This document shows, one piece after another, positions 1 through 9,474 of a DNA stretch of 64,000 bases. Position 1 is the stretch's first letter. Every line of letters starts with the position of its first letter. The notes under the pieces were generated by a model that ran no database searches, was not told the DNA's origin, and saw nothing but the letters and a program-made list of their open reading frames with translations. The stretch is from Candidatus Pristimantibacillus lignocellulolyticus (lineage in GTDB: Bacteria; Bacillota; Bacilli; Paenibacillales; Paenibacillaceae): positions 3,716,001 through 3,780,000 of the forward strand of contig CP097899.1 of NCBI GenBank assembly GCA_023639215.1, read 5' to 3'. The position numbers and the translations under genes are program-made.

Positions 1-1
1 T

Positions 2-1909
2 ACCGTTCGAGAACAGCTACCAACGCTTATGAAAAAGGCTCGTAAGCAATATGAAGTTCTTTCTTATATGTTAGATCATCCTGAATCTATTCCAATGCAA
101 CAATTAGTTGCTTCATTACACACGAGTTCAAGCGTTGTTCATGGATTAGTAGATAAAGGGCTTTTACTGTTAGAAGAACGAGAGCAAGCACGAGACCCTT
201 ATATGCATCGTCAGTTTGAAGCTAGCACGGCGTTACCGTTGACATCCTCGCAGCATAATGTATATGAACGTATTGTTACGAGTATGATCGCCGAAACAGG
301 ACAAACGATGTTGCTGTACGGTGTTACGGGTAGTGGTAAGACAGAAGTATATTTGCAAAGTATTGCCCATTGTCTTCAAATTGGGAAGCAAGCGATTGTA
401 CTGGTTCCTGAAATTGCCCTTACTCCACAAATGGTTGAACGATTTAAGTCTCGCTTTGGTGATGCTGTTGCAGTCATGCATAGTCGCTTATCCGAAGGAG
501 AACGTTTTGATGAGTGGCGGAAAATTCGTAACGAGCAAGCACAAGTTGTCGTTGGTGCACGTTCCGCAATTTTTGCTCCTTTCCAATCAATTGGACTCAT
601 TATTATCGATGAAGAGCATGAGTCATCTTATAAACAAGAAGATACACCTAAGTATCATGCGCGAGATGTAGCAGTGAAGCGGGCGAGGCAACATGGAGCA
701 GTTGTTGTTCTTGGTTCTGCAACGCCATCTTTAGAAACGTATGTTGCTGCCAATCGTGCTCCTGCTGATGGTAGTGAAGCACCAATTCTTCATATGCCAG
801 AACGTGTCTCAGGACAAGAGATGCCTAAAGTTGAAATTGTTGACATGCGTGAAGAATTACAGCGAGGCAATCGATCTATGTTTAGTGGATCACTTTATAC
901 TGCGTTGAAAGAGCGACTAGAAAGACAAGAGCAGACCGTCCTATTGCTCAATAGAAGAGGTTACTCTACATTTGTTATGTGCAGATCTTGCGGTTACACA
1001 GCAACATGTCCACATTGCGATATTTCATTAACGTTTCATCAGAAAACAAGATCACTTCGTTGTCATTATTGTGGTCATACGGAGTCATCGCCTAAGCAGT
1101 GTCCTACATGCGAATCAGAGCATATTCGATTTTTTGGAACAGGTACGCAAAAAGTTGAAGAAGAACTTGCTAAATTATTTCCGGGTATACGAGTCATTCG
1201 TATGGATGTGGATACAACAACTGAGAAAAATTCGCATGAAAAGTTACTGAAGGCATTTGGCGATCGCCAAGCAGATGTGTTACTAGGGACTCAAATGGTG
1301 GCAAAAGGTCTTGATTTCCCTTATGTTACGTTGGTTGGTGTAATAGCTGCGGATACGACATTGAATCTACCAGATTTTCGATCAGGGGAACGAACATTTC
1401 AATTGTTAACGCAAGTTGCAGGTAGAGCAGGTAGACATCATCTAAGTGGAGAGGTTATTATTCAAACATATAACCCTGATCATTATGCGATTACTGCAGC
1501 ACAATCTCATAATTATGAACAATTTATTGAAGAGGAAATGTCATTGCGTGCTATAATGGCATATCCGCCATATTGTAGATTAATTCTAATTACAATGTCA
1601 CATGAACAACTTCTATTGCTTTCAGATGTAAGTCAGCGCTTTGTGAAAGAGTTACGAGAATTAGCAGAATACGAAGGTGTACTCGTCCCATTACGTAGTC
1701 GTATGATGCGTGCGCTTGAAATATTAGGACCTGTTGCCTCACCTCTTGCTAGAATCAAAGATCGCTACAGATATCAATGTGTGATAAAATATCGTGGTAG
1801 TATCGACGCGGGAAGTCTTGTACAACGAGCTATAAGTCCATTTCTAGAAGGAAATTCGAAGAGTAAGGTGACATTCAGCGTAGACGTTGATCCACAAGTA
1901 ATCCTTTAA
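2..1909 (+). CDS. priA: Primosomal protein N' (replication restart helicase PriA), 5' end missing
   Basis: PriA is a 3'-to-5' superfamily 2 DNA helicase that binds stalled or repaired forks and starts reloading of the replicative helicase. The frame is open from base 2, so the first roughly 190 residues (DNA-binding domain) lie outside the window; the ATG at 29 is internal. Visible motifs are Walker A GVTGSGKTE, the DEEH box, and the zinc-binding insert with four paired cysteine motifs (CRSCG, CPHCD, CHYCG, CPTC), followed by the helicase C lobe with QVAGRAGR. It heads the conserved priA-def-fmt-rsmB cluster, but a 170-bp repeat separates it from def. Identification is secure. Confidence 0.97.
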   Translation, partial: TVREQLPTLMKKARKQYEVLSYMLDHPESIPMQQLVASLHTSSSVVHGLVDKGLLLLEEREQARDPYMHRQFEASTALPLTSSQHNVYERIVTSMIAETGQTMLLYGVTGSGKTEVYLQSIAHCLQIGKQAIVLVPEIALTPQMVERFKSRFGDAVAVMHSRLSEGERFDEWRKIRNEQAQVVVGARSAIFAPFQSIGLIIIDEEHESSYKQEDTPKYHARDVAVKRARQHGAVVVLGSATPSLETYVAANRAPADGSEAPILHMPERVSGQEMPKVEIVDMREELQRGNRSMFSGSLYTALKERLERQEQTVLLLNRRGYSTFVMCRSCGYTATCPHCDISLTFHQKTRSLRCHYCGHTESSPKQCPTCESEHIRFFGTGTQKVEEELAKLFPGIRVIRMDVDTTTEKNSHEKLLKAFGDRQADVLLGTQMVAKGLDFPYVTLVGVIAADTTLNLPDFRSGERTFQLLTQVAGRAGRHHLSGEVIIQTYNPDHYAITAAQSHNYEQFIEEEMSLRAIMAYPPYCRLILITMSHEQLLLLSDVSQRFVKELRELAEYEGVLVPLRSRMMRALEILGPVASPLARIKDRYRYQCVIKYRGSIDAGSLVQRAISPFLEGNSKSKVTFSVDVDPQVIL

Positions 1910-1916
1910 AGAGGAA

Positions 1917-2086
1917 GTTCAAATAGTGGACTTTGATAACGATGTAATGCGCTGAAGGTTATTCGACATCGAATATGAAGCGAACTTGGGAAGTCCGGGC
2001 CGCGTGTACCAATAACGTACACTGGCGCTTCCTCCTTCCACAAGTAGCGCCTCATCTTCTCGGTTCTGAAAGCCCACTTTTTGAAC
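1917..2086 (-). repeat. Copy 1 of the ~170-bp palindromic repeat family
   Basis: This 170-bp element begins 8 bp after the priA stop. Its ends are imperfect inverted repeats (GTTCAAATAGTGGACTT at the left, AAGCCCACTTTTTGAAC at the right). The inside matches, in reverse orientation, the tandem units at 54851-55207, with long shared blocks around an apical GTGTAC...GTACAC palindrome. An inner stem pairs GAAGCG-type and CGCTTC-type arms. No transposase or obvious target-site duplication is present. It could be a MITE, a BIME-like element or a structured RNA. The open frames within it are not convincing genes. Confidence 0.8.
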
Positions 2087-2105
2087 CTTTATAAAAGTGT
2101 CGTGC

Positions 2106-2246
2106 ATATGACCGCTCGTGTACTCTTACCGTACACATTGCTCAGTTTCGTTCCATTGCTTTATCCCAGCAAAAGTTATTTTATGAATCTTCATTGAAAG
2201 TTTTGTAAATATGACCGCTCGTGTACTCATACCGTACACATTGCTC
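2106..2246 (+). repeat. Pair of 38-bp direct repeats with a GTGTAC/GTACAC palindrome
   Basis: Two nearly identical 38-bp segments lie at 2106-2143 and 2209-2246. Each holds a GTGTAC-N7-GTACAC palindrome, differing by one base in the loop. A third, looser version (GTGTAC, loop AATAAC-like, GTACAC) lies near 2334-2353. The same core palindrome caps the adjacent 170-bp repeat. The segments may be decayed fragments of that family. The 2087-2396 gap contains these, two small hairpins (GAAAGC/GCTTTC near 2280-2299; TGTTTC/GAAACA near 2306-2322) and no gene. Confidence 0.6.
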
Positions 2247-2396
2247 GGTCTTGGAATTGTATTAATGTTTGCCCCTATTGAAAGCAAATATAAGCTTTCG
2301 ATGTTTGTTTCTTATAGAAACATTTTAAGTCCGTGTGTACGAATAACGTACACTAAAGACAGTTTAAGTTTATGAAAAGTTTTGGAGGTATATATT

Positions 2397-2885
2397 ATGA
2401 GTATTCGTCTAATCGTTAAAGAACCAGATCAGGTGTTGCGTGACATCGCAAAACCTGTTACTAAATTCAATTCCAACTTAAAAAAATTATTAAAAGATAT
2501 GGCTGAAACAATGTATGATGCAGATGGAGTAGGTCTTGCTGCACCACAAATCGGAATATCTAAACGAGTTATAGTTGTAGATGTCGGTGATGAGAATGGT
2601 CTTGTAGAAATGGTTAACCCTGTCATTATTGAACGTGATGGTGAACAGCTAGGTCCAGAAGGTTGCTTAAGTATTCCTAATATTAACGGTGAAGTGCTTC
2701 GTGCTGATCGTATTGTCGTTCAAGGTCAGAATAGTGATGGTGAAATTTTTACTGTTGAGGCAACTGGTTATTTTTCGCGTGCTTTTCAACATGAAGTTGA
2801 TCATTTGAATGGAGTATTGTTCACAGATATTGCACTTAATACGTACGATATTTCTGATCAGGTACGAAAAGGTGGCGAAAGATAA
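2397..2885 (+). CDS. def: Peptide deformylase
   Basis: This metallo-enzyme removes the N-formyl group from nascent proteins at the ribosome. It has 162 residues and the three family motifs: GVGLAAPQIG, EGCLSIP (metal-binding Cys) and QHEVDHLNG (HExxH, two metal-binding His and the catalytic Glu). The ATG at 2397 is chosen because GGAGGT lies 7 bp upstream; an in-frame TTG at 2382 would sit inside that ribosome binding site. The stop is one base before the fmt ATG, so def and fmt are probably translationally coupled, as expected for functional partners (formylation and deformylation). Confidence 0.97.
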   Translation: MSIRLIVKEPDQVLRDIAKPVTKFNSNLKKLLKDMAETMYDADGVGLAAPQIGISKRVIVVDVGDENGLVEMVNPVIIERDGEQLGPEGCLSIPNINGEVLRADRIVVQGQNSDGEIFTVEATGYFSRAFQHEVDHLNGVLFTDIALNTYDISDQVRKGGER

Positions 2886-2886
2886 T

Positions 2887-3831
2887 ATGCGTATCGTATT
2901 CATGGGGACACCGACATTCGCTGTCCCTTCTCTACGTGCTTTAATTGAAGAAGGATATAACGTAGTGGCAGTGGTATCACAGCCAGATCGTCCGAAAGGT
3001 CGTAAGAAAGTGCTAACACCGCCACCTGTGAAGGAAGTTGCTCTAGAACTTGGGCTACCGGTCCTTCAACCTGAACGTATGCGCAGCGAAGAGGCAGTAG
3101 CTGAAGTTGCTAGCTATAGTCCTGATCTAATTATTACAGCTGCCTACGGACAAATTTTACCTAAAGCTGTGCTTGATTTGCCTAAGTTCGGTTGTATTAA
3201 TGTACATGGTTCTTTGCTTCCTCGTTATCGTGGAGGTGCTCCTATTCAGCGTTCTATTATTAATGGCGAAGCTGAGACCGGAGTTACGATTATGTATATG
3301 GCAGTTGGACTTGATACCGGAGATATGCTTAGTCGTGTTGCGCTTCCTATTACCGATGAGGATAATTCAGGCACGATGTTTGATAAACTTAGCATTGCTG
3401 GAGCACAATTGCTCAAGGAAACTTTACCGCCGCTTCTTGCGGGTGAGCTTCCTGCAGTTGCTCAGAATGAAGCTGAGGCTACGTATGCATCTAACTTAAC
3501 TCGTGAAGATGAACGTATCGATTGGTCGAAATCAGCAAGATCGATTTTCAATCAAGTTCGTGGATTGTCACCAATGGCGGGAGCCTTCACATATTTGAAT
3601 AATGAACCTTTCAAGATTTGGGCATGTAAACCATTGTCTTCTCAGTCTGATGCAGCAGTTGGTACAATCATTGCTGCCAGTCCAGAAGGAATTACTGTGC
3701 AGACAGGTGCTGGTCAATTATTACTTACACATGTTCAGCCTGCAGGCAAGCGAATGATGGATGTTGCAGATTGGTTGCAAGGCGCAAGAGCAATTATAGG
3801 TGTTGAACTCGTTTCAGCAGTACAGGAGTAG
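2887..3831 (+). CDS. fmt: Methionyl-tRNA formyltransferase
   Basis: Fmt formylates initiator Met-tRNA using 10-formyl-tetrahydrofolate. The 314-residue protein starts MRIVFMGTPTFAVPSL, typical of the family. It carries the catalytic segment NVHGSLLPRYRGGAPIQR, then a C-terminal OB-like tRNA-binding domain. The ATG at 2887 is preferred over an upstream in-frame start at 2809, which lies inside def and would add 26 unrelated residues. It is followed 3 bp later by rsmB. Length and motifs are normal. Confidence 0.97.
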   Translation: MRIVFMGTPTFAVPSLRALIEEGYNVVAVVSQPDRPKGRKKVLTPPPVKEVALELGLPVLQPERMRSEEAVAEVASYSPDLIITAAYGQILPKAVLDLPKFGCINVHGSLLPRYRGGAPIQRSIINGEAETGVTIMYMAVGLDTGDMLSRVALPITDEDNSGTMFDKLSIAGAQLLKETLPPLLAGELPAVAQNEAEATYASNLTREDERIDWSKSARSIFNQVRGLSPMAGAFTYLNNEPFKIWACKPLSSQSDAAVGTIIAASPEGITVQTGAGQLLLTHVQPAGKRMMDVADWLQGARAIIGVELVSAVQE

Positions 3832-3834
3832 ACT

Positions 3835-5307
3835 ATGAATAAGAAACCTTCAACACATAGACAAGCCTCATTTACTAACAAAGCTAAATCTAGTAATGGT
3901 GCCGGGGGAAACAGTCAGGGACAAGCTTTGCAACCAAAACCGAAATCTGCACGTCTAATTGCTTTAGAAGTGCTTGTTAAAGTCGAGGAGGCAGGAGCTT
4001 ATAGTAATCTGCAATTGAATAAGACGTTACAAGAACAACAGTTATCCAGACAAGATGCTGCATTAGCAACTGAAATCGTATACGGTACAATTAGTCGCAA
4101 GCTAACAATTGACTATTGGCTGGCAAAGTTTGTTGCTAAAGGCTTGCATAAATTGCAACCGTGGGTACATCAATTGCTTAGACTTAGTATTTATCAATTG
4201 GTGTGGTTGGATCGAATTCCTCCACATGCTGTTGTGAATGAAGCGGTAAATATTGCAAAGCGTAAAGGGCATCAAGGTATTTCTAGTATGGTTAATGGTG
4301 TACTACGCAGTGCTATACGTGGGCAAGAAGATCTTGTCATTAGTCGGATTCATTTGCCAAGTAAAGTAGAGATGCTATCAGTTCGCTATTCATTTCCTGA
4401 ATGGCTTGTGAAGCGTTGGTTAGATGAGTATGGCTATGAGACAACAGAGCGAATCTTGAGTAGTAGCAATGATGTACCGCATAGCTCCATACGTGTCAAC
4501 ACGATGAAAGCTACAGTAGCTGATGTATTGCAAGCATTTGAAGCAGAAGGTTTGAATGCATCATTATCACCACTTGCACCAGCTGGTATTAATGTACATC
4601 GTGGAGGTCATCTTGCTGGATTACCTGGTTTTACTAGTGGTCAATGGTCTCTGCAAGATGAAAGCTCGATGCTCGTAGCAGAAGTGCTACAACCTAAGCC
4701 AGGGATGCTTGTTTTGGATGCTTGTGCTGCACCAGGTGGAAAGAGCATGCATATTGGAGAACTGATGCAAGGCAAAGGGAAGTTAATTTCTAATGATTTG
4801 CATGAGCATAAGCGTCAATTAATTGAAGATCAAGCAAAGCGCCTTGGGTTGTCACATATTGAGACTATGAGCGGAGATGCGATCGCACTTGCTGATCGTC
4901 TAAAGAAACAGAGTTTTGATGCAATACTGCTTGATGCCCCATGTACTGGTTTCGGAGTTATTCGCAGAAAACCTGAGATTAAGTGGACCAAAGAGAATAG
5001 TGATATTGCAGCTATTGCGGCAATTCAAAGTAAGCTATTAGATGCAATGAGTGATCTTGTGAAGCCAGGCGGTACATTAGTATATAGTACATGTACAATT
5101 GCTAAGGAAGAGAACGAATTGCAGATTGCACAGTTTCTTGCAAGAAATCCTCAGTATAAGTTAGATGCTGGGTGGCCACAATCAATACTTGATTCTCTCC
5201 GTGCACAAGGCATTATCGACGATTCATTTGAAGGTCAACTACAGTTATTACCGCAATATGCGAATAGTGACGGGTTTTTCATAGCACGTTTAGTTCGCCA
5301 CAATTAA
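3835..5307 (+). CDS. rsmB: 16S rRNA (cytosine-967 C5)-methyltransferase RsmB
   Basis: RsmB methylates C967 of 16S rRNA with S-adenosylmethionine. The 490-residue protein has a basic, low-complexity N-terminal tail of about 35 residues, a NusB-like RNA-binding domain (roughly residues 40-170), and a C-terminal Rossmann methyltransferase domain. Visible motifs are the SAM loop DACAAPGGKS, the DAPCTGFG motif with the release cysteine, and STCT carrying the catalytic cysteine. It starts 3 bp after fmt and ends the priA-def-fmt-rsmB run. The N-terminal tail is longer than in many homologues, but the start is the only one fitting the tight spacing. Confidence 0.95.
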   Translation: MNKKPSTHRQASFTNKAKSSNGAGGNSQGQALQPKPKSARLIALEVLVKVEEAGAYSNLQLNKTLQEQQLSRQDAALATEIVYGTISRKLTIDYWLAKFVAKGLHKLQPWVHQLLRLSIYQLVWLDRIPPHAVVNEAVNIAKRKGHQGISSMVNGVLRSAIRGQEDLVISRIHLPSKVEMLSVRYSFPEWLVKRWLDEYGYETTERILSSSNDVPHSSIRVNTMKATVADVLQAFEAEGLNASLSPLAPAGINVHRGGHLAGLPGFTSGQWSLQDESSMLVAEVLQPKPGMLVLDACAAPGGKSMHIGELMQGKGKLISNDLHEHKRQLIEDQAKRLGLSHIETMSGDAIALADRLKKQSFDAILLDAPCTGFGVIRRKPEIKWTKENSDIAAIAAIQSKLLDAMSDLVKPGGTLVYSTCTIAKEENELQIAQFLARNPQYKLDAGWPQSILDSLRAQGIIDDSFEGQLQLLPQYANSDGFFIARLVRHN

Positions 5308-5455
5308 CGTAATACTAGCTTGTCATAATGGGCTCAAAGTTGACATAACATTGACAGATAGCTCGAGAGCGGCGTTTATGCTAAAATATATTGAAACATG
5401 CTTTATTTTCGTTCTTTGAAAATGAAGCACCTATAAACTATACAGGTGTGATGAG

Positions 5456-6502
5456 ATGAAACCATTTATTTATGACTATAGACACGAAGAATTGCAAGAA
5501 TGGATGAAAGAGATCGGTGAGCCAGCTTTCCGCGCTGATCAAGTGTTTGATTGGATTTATGTGAAACGTGTAACAAGCTTTGAACAAATGACAAACTTAT
5601 CAAAAAGTCTTCGTCAGGCATTAGCGGACAAATTCGAATTTTTAACGTTATCAGAAATTACGAAATTCGAATCACGAGACGGTACCGTGAAATTCTTGTT
5701 TGGATTACAAGATAATCATGCGATTGAAACGGTTGTTATGCGACATAGCTATGGAAATAGCGTTTGTGTAACGACTCAAGTTGGTTGCCGAATTGGTTGT
5801 ACCTTCTGTGCGTCAACACTTGGCGGCTTGAAACGTAACTTAACAGCTGGAGAAATTGTTGCACAAGTTGTCACTTCACAAATGATGCTTGATGCTACAG
5901 GAGAACGTGTATCTAGCATTGTTATTATGGGTTCTGGTGAACCTTTTGAAAACTATGATGCTACAATGACGTTTTTACGTAATATGATTCACGAAAAGGG
6001 CTTGAATATTGGTCAACGCCATATTACTGTTTCTACAAGCGGAATTGTTCCAAGTATTTATAAATTCGCTGACGAGAACACGCAAATTAATTTGGCTCTA
6101 TCTATTCATGCTCCAAATGATAAGTTACGTTCTAAGCTTATGCCAGTTAACCGTCGCTTCCCGTTTGATGATGTTATTGAATCGATCCGTTACTACCAAG
6201 CGAAAACAGGACGTCGTATTTCTTTCGAATATGCGCTTATCGGCGGTGTAAACGATCAGGTGGAACATGCAGAAGAGTTAGCGAGTGTTATCAAAGATAT
6301 GTTATGTCATGTTAACTTAATTCCAGTTAACCATGTACCAGAGCGAGACTACGTACGTACTCCACGTAATGATATTTTTGAATTTGCAAGAGTGTTAGAA
6401 AAGAATAACATCAATGTAACGATACGAAGAGAGCAAGGTCATGATATTGCAGCTGCTTGCGGGCAATTAAGAGCCAAACATATGGAATCTAACGCGAGGT
6501 GA
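5456..6502 (+). CDS. rlmN: Dual-specificity 23S rRNA/tRNA adenine C2-methyltransferase RlmN
   Basis: This radical-SAM enzyme makes m2A in 23S rRNA (A2503) and in some tRNAs. The 348-residue protein carries the CxxxCxxC cluster (CRIGCTFC), the GSGEPFENYD segment, and a conserved late cysteine (AACGQL) expected to carry the covalent intermediate. The N-terminal helical domain is intact. A 148-bp gap after rsmB holds TTGACA at 5351-5356 and AT-rich sequence, but no well-spaced -10, so a promoter is only suspected. The stop is followed within 6 bp by prpC, suggesting one transcript through prkC and rsgA. Confidence 0.95.
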   Translation: MKPFIYDYRHEELQEWMKEIGEPAFRADQVFDWIYVKRVTSFEQMTNLSKSLRQALADKFEFLTLSEITKFESRDGTVKFLFGLQDNHAIETVVMRHSYGNSVCVTTQVGCRIGCTFCASTLGGLKRNLTAGEIVAQVVTSQMMLDATGERVSSIVIMGSGEPFENYDATMTFLRNMIHEKGLNIGQRHITVSTSGIVPSIYKFADENTQINLALSIHAPNDKLRSKLMPVNRRFPFDDVIESIRYYQAKTGRRISFEYALIGGVNDQVEHAEELASVIKDMLCHVNLIPVNHVPERDYVRTPRNDIFEFARVLEKNNINVTIRREQGHDIAAACGQLRAKHMESNAR

Positions 6503-6508
6503 TTACGT

Positions 6509-7273
6509 TTGTTAATGGTTAGTCGCAGTGATATTGGAAGAATTCGTCAAGTGAATGAGGATTCTGCTTTAACTGGAAATATTAATGACCAGCTTTCGTT
6601 TGCTATTGTAGCAGACGGAATGGGTGGGCATCAGGCTGGAGATGTTGCGAGTCAAATCGCAGTTAAAGCTTTTCAGCGTATTCTGCAGCAACATGAAGAA
6701 ATTACGAATTGGAGTGCAGAAGACGGTAAGCGTCTGATGCGAATTGCTATTCGTCAAGCAAATGATGAGATATATCAATTAGCCAAACATATGGAACAAT
6801 ATCATAATATGGGCACGACGATTGTTGCTGCCCTATTATGGGATAAATTGATCATTGTTGGACATGTCGGTGATAGCCGAGCATATCGTATTAATGAACA
6901 AGGCATCCAGCAGCTAACGGAAGACCATTCTTTAGTGAATGCGTTGGTACAATCGGGACAATTAACAGCAGAAGAGGCTGAACACCATCCTCGTAAAAAT
7001 GTATTAACCCGTGCGATTGGCACCGATGATGATGTCGAAGTTGATGTTCGTATTATTGAATGGGATAGCACTGATATTTTACTTCTTTGCAGCGATGGCT
7101 TATCTAATCGCGTTAGCGAGTCTCAACTTCATGACATTGTAATGAGTCAGCAACCACTAGACACAAGTGCAGATCAATTAATTGCACTAGCCAATGAGGC
7201 CGGTGGTGAAGACAACATTACACTTGTGCTTTATGATCAACATGGTCATGTACAAGGAAAGGAGCAGACATAA
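6509..7273 (+). CDS. prpC: PP2C-family serine/threonine phosphatase (PrpC/Stp)
   Basis: This metal-dependent phosphatase reverses PrkC phosphorylation. The 254-residue protein shows the PP2C motifs: RQVNEDS near the N terminus, ADGMGGH (metal-binding Asp), GTT, VGDSRAYR, LCSDGL and a late EDNIT. It starts with TTG at 6509, set by GAGGTGAT ending 5 bp upstream; the ATG at 6515 would be 11 bp away. The stop overlaps the prkC start by one base (TAATG), so phosphatase and kinase are co-translated, as in Bacillus. Confidence 0.95.
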   Translation: MLMVSRSDIGRIRQVNEDSALTGNINDQLSFAIVADGMGGHQAGDVASQIAVKAFQRILQQHEEITNWSAEDGKRLMRIAIRQANDEIYQLAKHMEQYHNMGTTIVAALLWDKLIIVGHVGDSRAYRINEQGIQQLTEDHSLVNALVQSGQLTAEEAEHHPRKNVLTRAIGTDDDVEVDVRIIEWDSTDILLLCSDGLSNRVSESQLHDIVMSQQPLDTSADQLIALANEAGGEDNITLVLYDQHGHVQGKEQT

Positions 7274-9474
7274 TGATTGGACACGATCTTGCTGGTCGCT
7301 ATGAGATTATATCTCGTATTGGCGGTGGCGGCATGGCTTTAGTATATAAAGCGCATGATGTACTGCTTAATCGGAAAGTAGCGGTCAAAGTATTGCGACA
7401 ACAATTTGTTCATGATGAAGAGTTTATTCGTCGGTTTCGTCGTGAAGGTCAATCAGCAGCGGCACTTTCTCATCCTAATGTTGTTAGTATATATGATGTT
7501 GGTCAAGAAGAAGATATTCATTATATCGTTATGGAGTATGTAGAAGGCCATAACTTGAATGAAATTATTGTAGAACGAGCTCCACTTCAGATTGAAGAAG
7601 CTGTTCATATCGCACAACAAATATGTGAGGCGCTTGATCACGCACATATGAATCATATTATCCATCGTGATATTAAGCCACATAACATCCTTATCGGTAA
7701 TAATGGTCGAGTGAAAGTGACTGACTTCGGTATTGCTAGAGCAGTAACTTCCTCAACGATTACTCATACCGGATCTGTTGTGGGCTCAGTACATTATTTT
7801 TCACCTGAACATGCCAAAGGTGTGAATACAGGTGAGAAATCGGACTTATACTCTTTAGGTATTGTGTTATATCAAATGTTAACAGCTCAACTCCCATTTT
7901 TTGGAGAGAGTCCTATTAGCATTGCCTTGAAACATTTACAAGATGATTTTGAAGAGCCTAGAGTGTCAAATTCGCATATTCCTCAATCGGTAGAAAATAT
8001 CATTCTGAAATCAATGCGAAAAAATCCGAATGAACGCTATCATTCAGCAAAAGCAATGATGGAAGATTTGGAGACATGTCTTCAACCTCATCGTCTGTAT
8101 GAACCGAAAATTGTATTCAGCCAAGTAGATGAATTGCAGGAAACAAAAATTATGCCTGCGATTCGTTCATCACAAATACAAGATATGAATACTACCCGAA
8201 CGCAGCAAGTAACGGGACCAGTGAGTAATACAGAAAAGTTAGAAAACACTACGACAATGAATACTACACAAGTGAAAGAATCTGAGTTAACTAAGAAAGA
8301 AAACAATTGGAAGAAACCGATGATTGTTGTTCTTGTCACATTAGTTTTCTTGGCAGCGTTAATATGGGGATTTTTTAAGTTATTAGATACATTGCAAACA
8401 GATGATGCGGAAGTGCCTTATGTTGTAAGCAAGACAGAGGCAGAAGCGCGTCAAATGATCGAGGATAAAGGTTTGAAAGTTCAAGAACCGGTAACGCGTG
8501 AAACAAGTAAGGTTGTTCCGGCAGGTGTAGTTATGGAGCAATCGAAAATGAATATGAAGGTTAAGGTCGGCTCATTTATCGAATTAACGATAAGTAGCGG
8601 ACCAGAGCTGAAAGAACTGCCCAACTATGTGGGTTCGATGAAAGTTCAAGCAATTAATGCCCTTGTAGAACTTGGTATTAAGGAGTCTCAACTTGAATTT
8701 ACCGAAGTAAACGATGATTCAGAGGTAGGTACTATTCTTGAGCAAACACCAAATGCAGGTTCAGAAATTAATCCTGATGATGTGAAAATCACATTTACAG
8801 TAAGCGCTGGACCAGAGACATTTGAAATGCCAACTTTAGAAGGCAAAAAATTAGCTGATGTTAAAGATATTTTGAAAGCTTATGGTTTAATACTTGAAGA
8901 AGGTAATATTAAGTATGAGGCTAGTTATTTGTTTGATAAAGACGAAGTTATTAGTCAAGATGTATTGCCTAATGCAGAAGTTACCAAAGGTAGCAAGATC
9001 TCGATTGTTGTAAGTACAGGGCAACCAGCGGATGCTAAAACTTATCAGTTTAATGTCCGTATCTCACCTGCAAACAGTGATTCTGCAAGTGAAGTTGAAA
9101 TTCACTATTCGGATGCTCGTGGTGAAAATATGGCAATTGATCCTCGTACAATTACGAGTACAGTCGATATCCCAGTGACACTTGTCCTTGATAAGGATAC
9201 GGTAGCAAGAGTTTCTGTTTACCGAGATGGTATCTTCATGGATATTAAAGAAATTAGATATAAAGATATTTCAAAAGGTTCAACTACTGGATTGGAAATT
9301 CCAGGAAATGTGATTGAGCCTACTCCACCACCTATATCGCCAGAAACTAACGGTAATGGAAATGGAAACGGTAATGGTAATGGAAATAAACATGGCAAGC
9401 CAGACGAAAATATGGAGGGTTTTGAACATAATGAGCAAAGCGAGCAATCCAAGGAAACATCAGCAGAAGAATAA
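7273..9474 (+). CDS. prkC: Membrane serine/threonine kinase with PASTA repeats (PrkC/Stk)
   Basis: This bacterial Hanks-type kinase senses muropeptides or lipid II through extracellular PASTA repeats and regulates growth, wall metabolism and germination. The 733-residue protein has an N-terminal kinase domain (about 10-265) with GGGGMA loop, Lys39 in VAVK, catalytic HRDIKPHN (Asp133) and DFG. A juxtamembrane region rich in Thr and Asn precedes one membrane helix (about 351-371), three PASTA repeats (about 377-585) and a C-terminal beta-rich region. The tail has an Asn-Gly repeat encoded by a hexanucleotide tract. It overlaps prpC by 1 bp and rsgA by 44 bp. Confidence 0.95.
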   Translation: MIGHDLAGRYEIISRIGGGGMALVYKAHDVLLNRKVAVKVLRQQFVHDEEFIRRFRREGQSAAALSHPNVVSIYDVGQEEDIHYIVMEYVEGHNLNEIIVERAPLQIEEAVHIAQQICEALDHAHMNHIIHRDIKPHNILIGNNGRVKVTDFGIARAVTSSTITHTGSVVGSVHYFSPEHAKGVNTGEKSDLYSLGIVLYQMLTAQLPFFGESPISIALKHLQDDFEEPRVSNSHIPQSVENIILKSMRKNPNERYHSAKAMMEDLETCLQPHRLYEPKIVFSQVDELQETKIMPAIRSSQIQDMNTTRTQQVTGPVSNTEKLENTTTMNTTQVKESELTKKENNWKKPMIVVLVTLVFLAALIWGFFKLLDTLQTDDAEVPYVVSKTEAEARQMIEDKGLKVQEPVTRETSKVVPAGVVMEQSKMNMKVKVGSFIELTISSGPELKELPNYVGSMKVQAINALVELGIKESQLEFTEVNDDSEVGTILEQTPNAGSEINPDDVKITFTVSAGPETFEMPTLEGKKLADVKDILKAYGLILEEGNIKYEASYLFDKDEVISQDVLPNAEVTKGSKISIVVSTGQPADAKTYQFNVRISPANSDSASEVEIHYSDARGENMAIDPRTITSTVDIPVTLVLDKDTVARVSVYRDGIFMDIKEIRYKDISKGSTTGLEIPGNVIEPTPPPISPETNGNGNGNGNGNGNKHGKPDENMEGFEHNEQSEQSKETSAEE
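9349..9388 (+). repeat. Hexanucleotide tract (GGNAAY-type) encoding (Asn-Gly)n
   Basis: About six to seven imperfect copies of a 6-bp unit (GGTAAT, GGAAAT, GGAAAC) lie inside prkC. They encode an alternating Asn-Gly stretch of about eleven residues just before the C-terminal tail. A 6-bp unit keeps the frame when copy number changes, so length variation would alter only the spacer, not disrupt the gene. Confidence 0.75.

Noticed and set aside
1919..2107. 62-codon minus-strand frame after priA
   Set aside because: It lies entirely in the 170-bp repeat and resembles the frames of the other copies, not a protein family.
5351..5387. Promoter TTGACA...TAAAAT before rlmN
   Set aside because: The spacer is 25 bp, too long for sigma-A; no better -10 was found, so no feature was listed.
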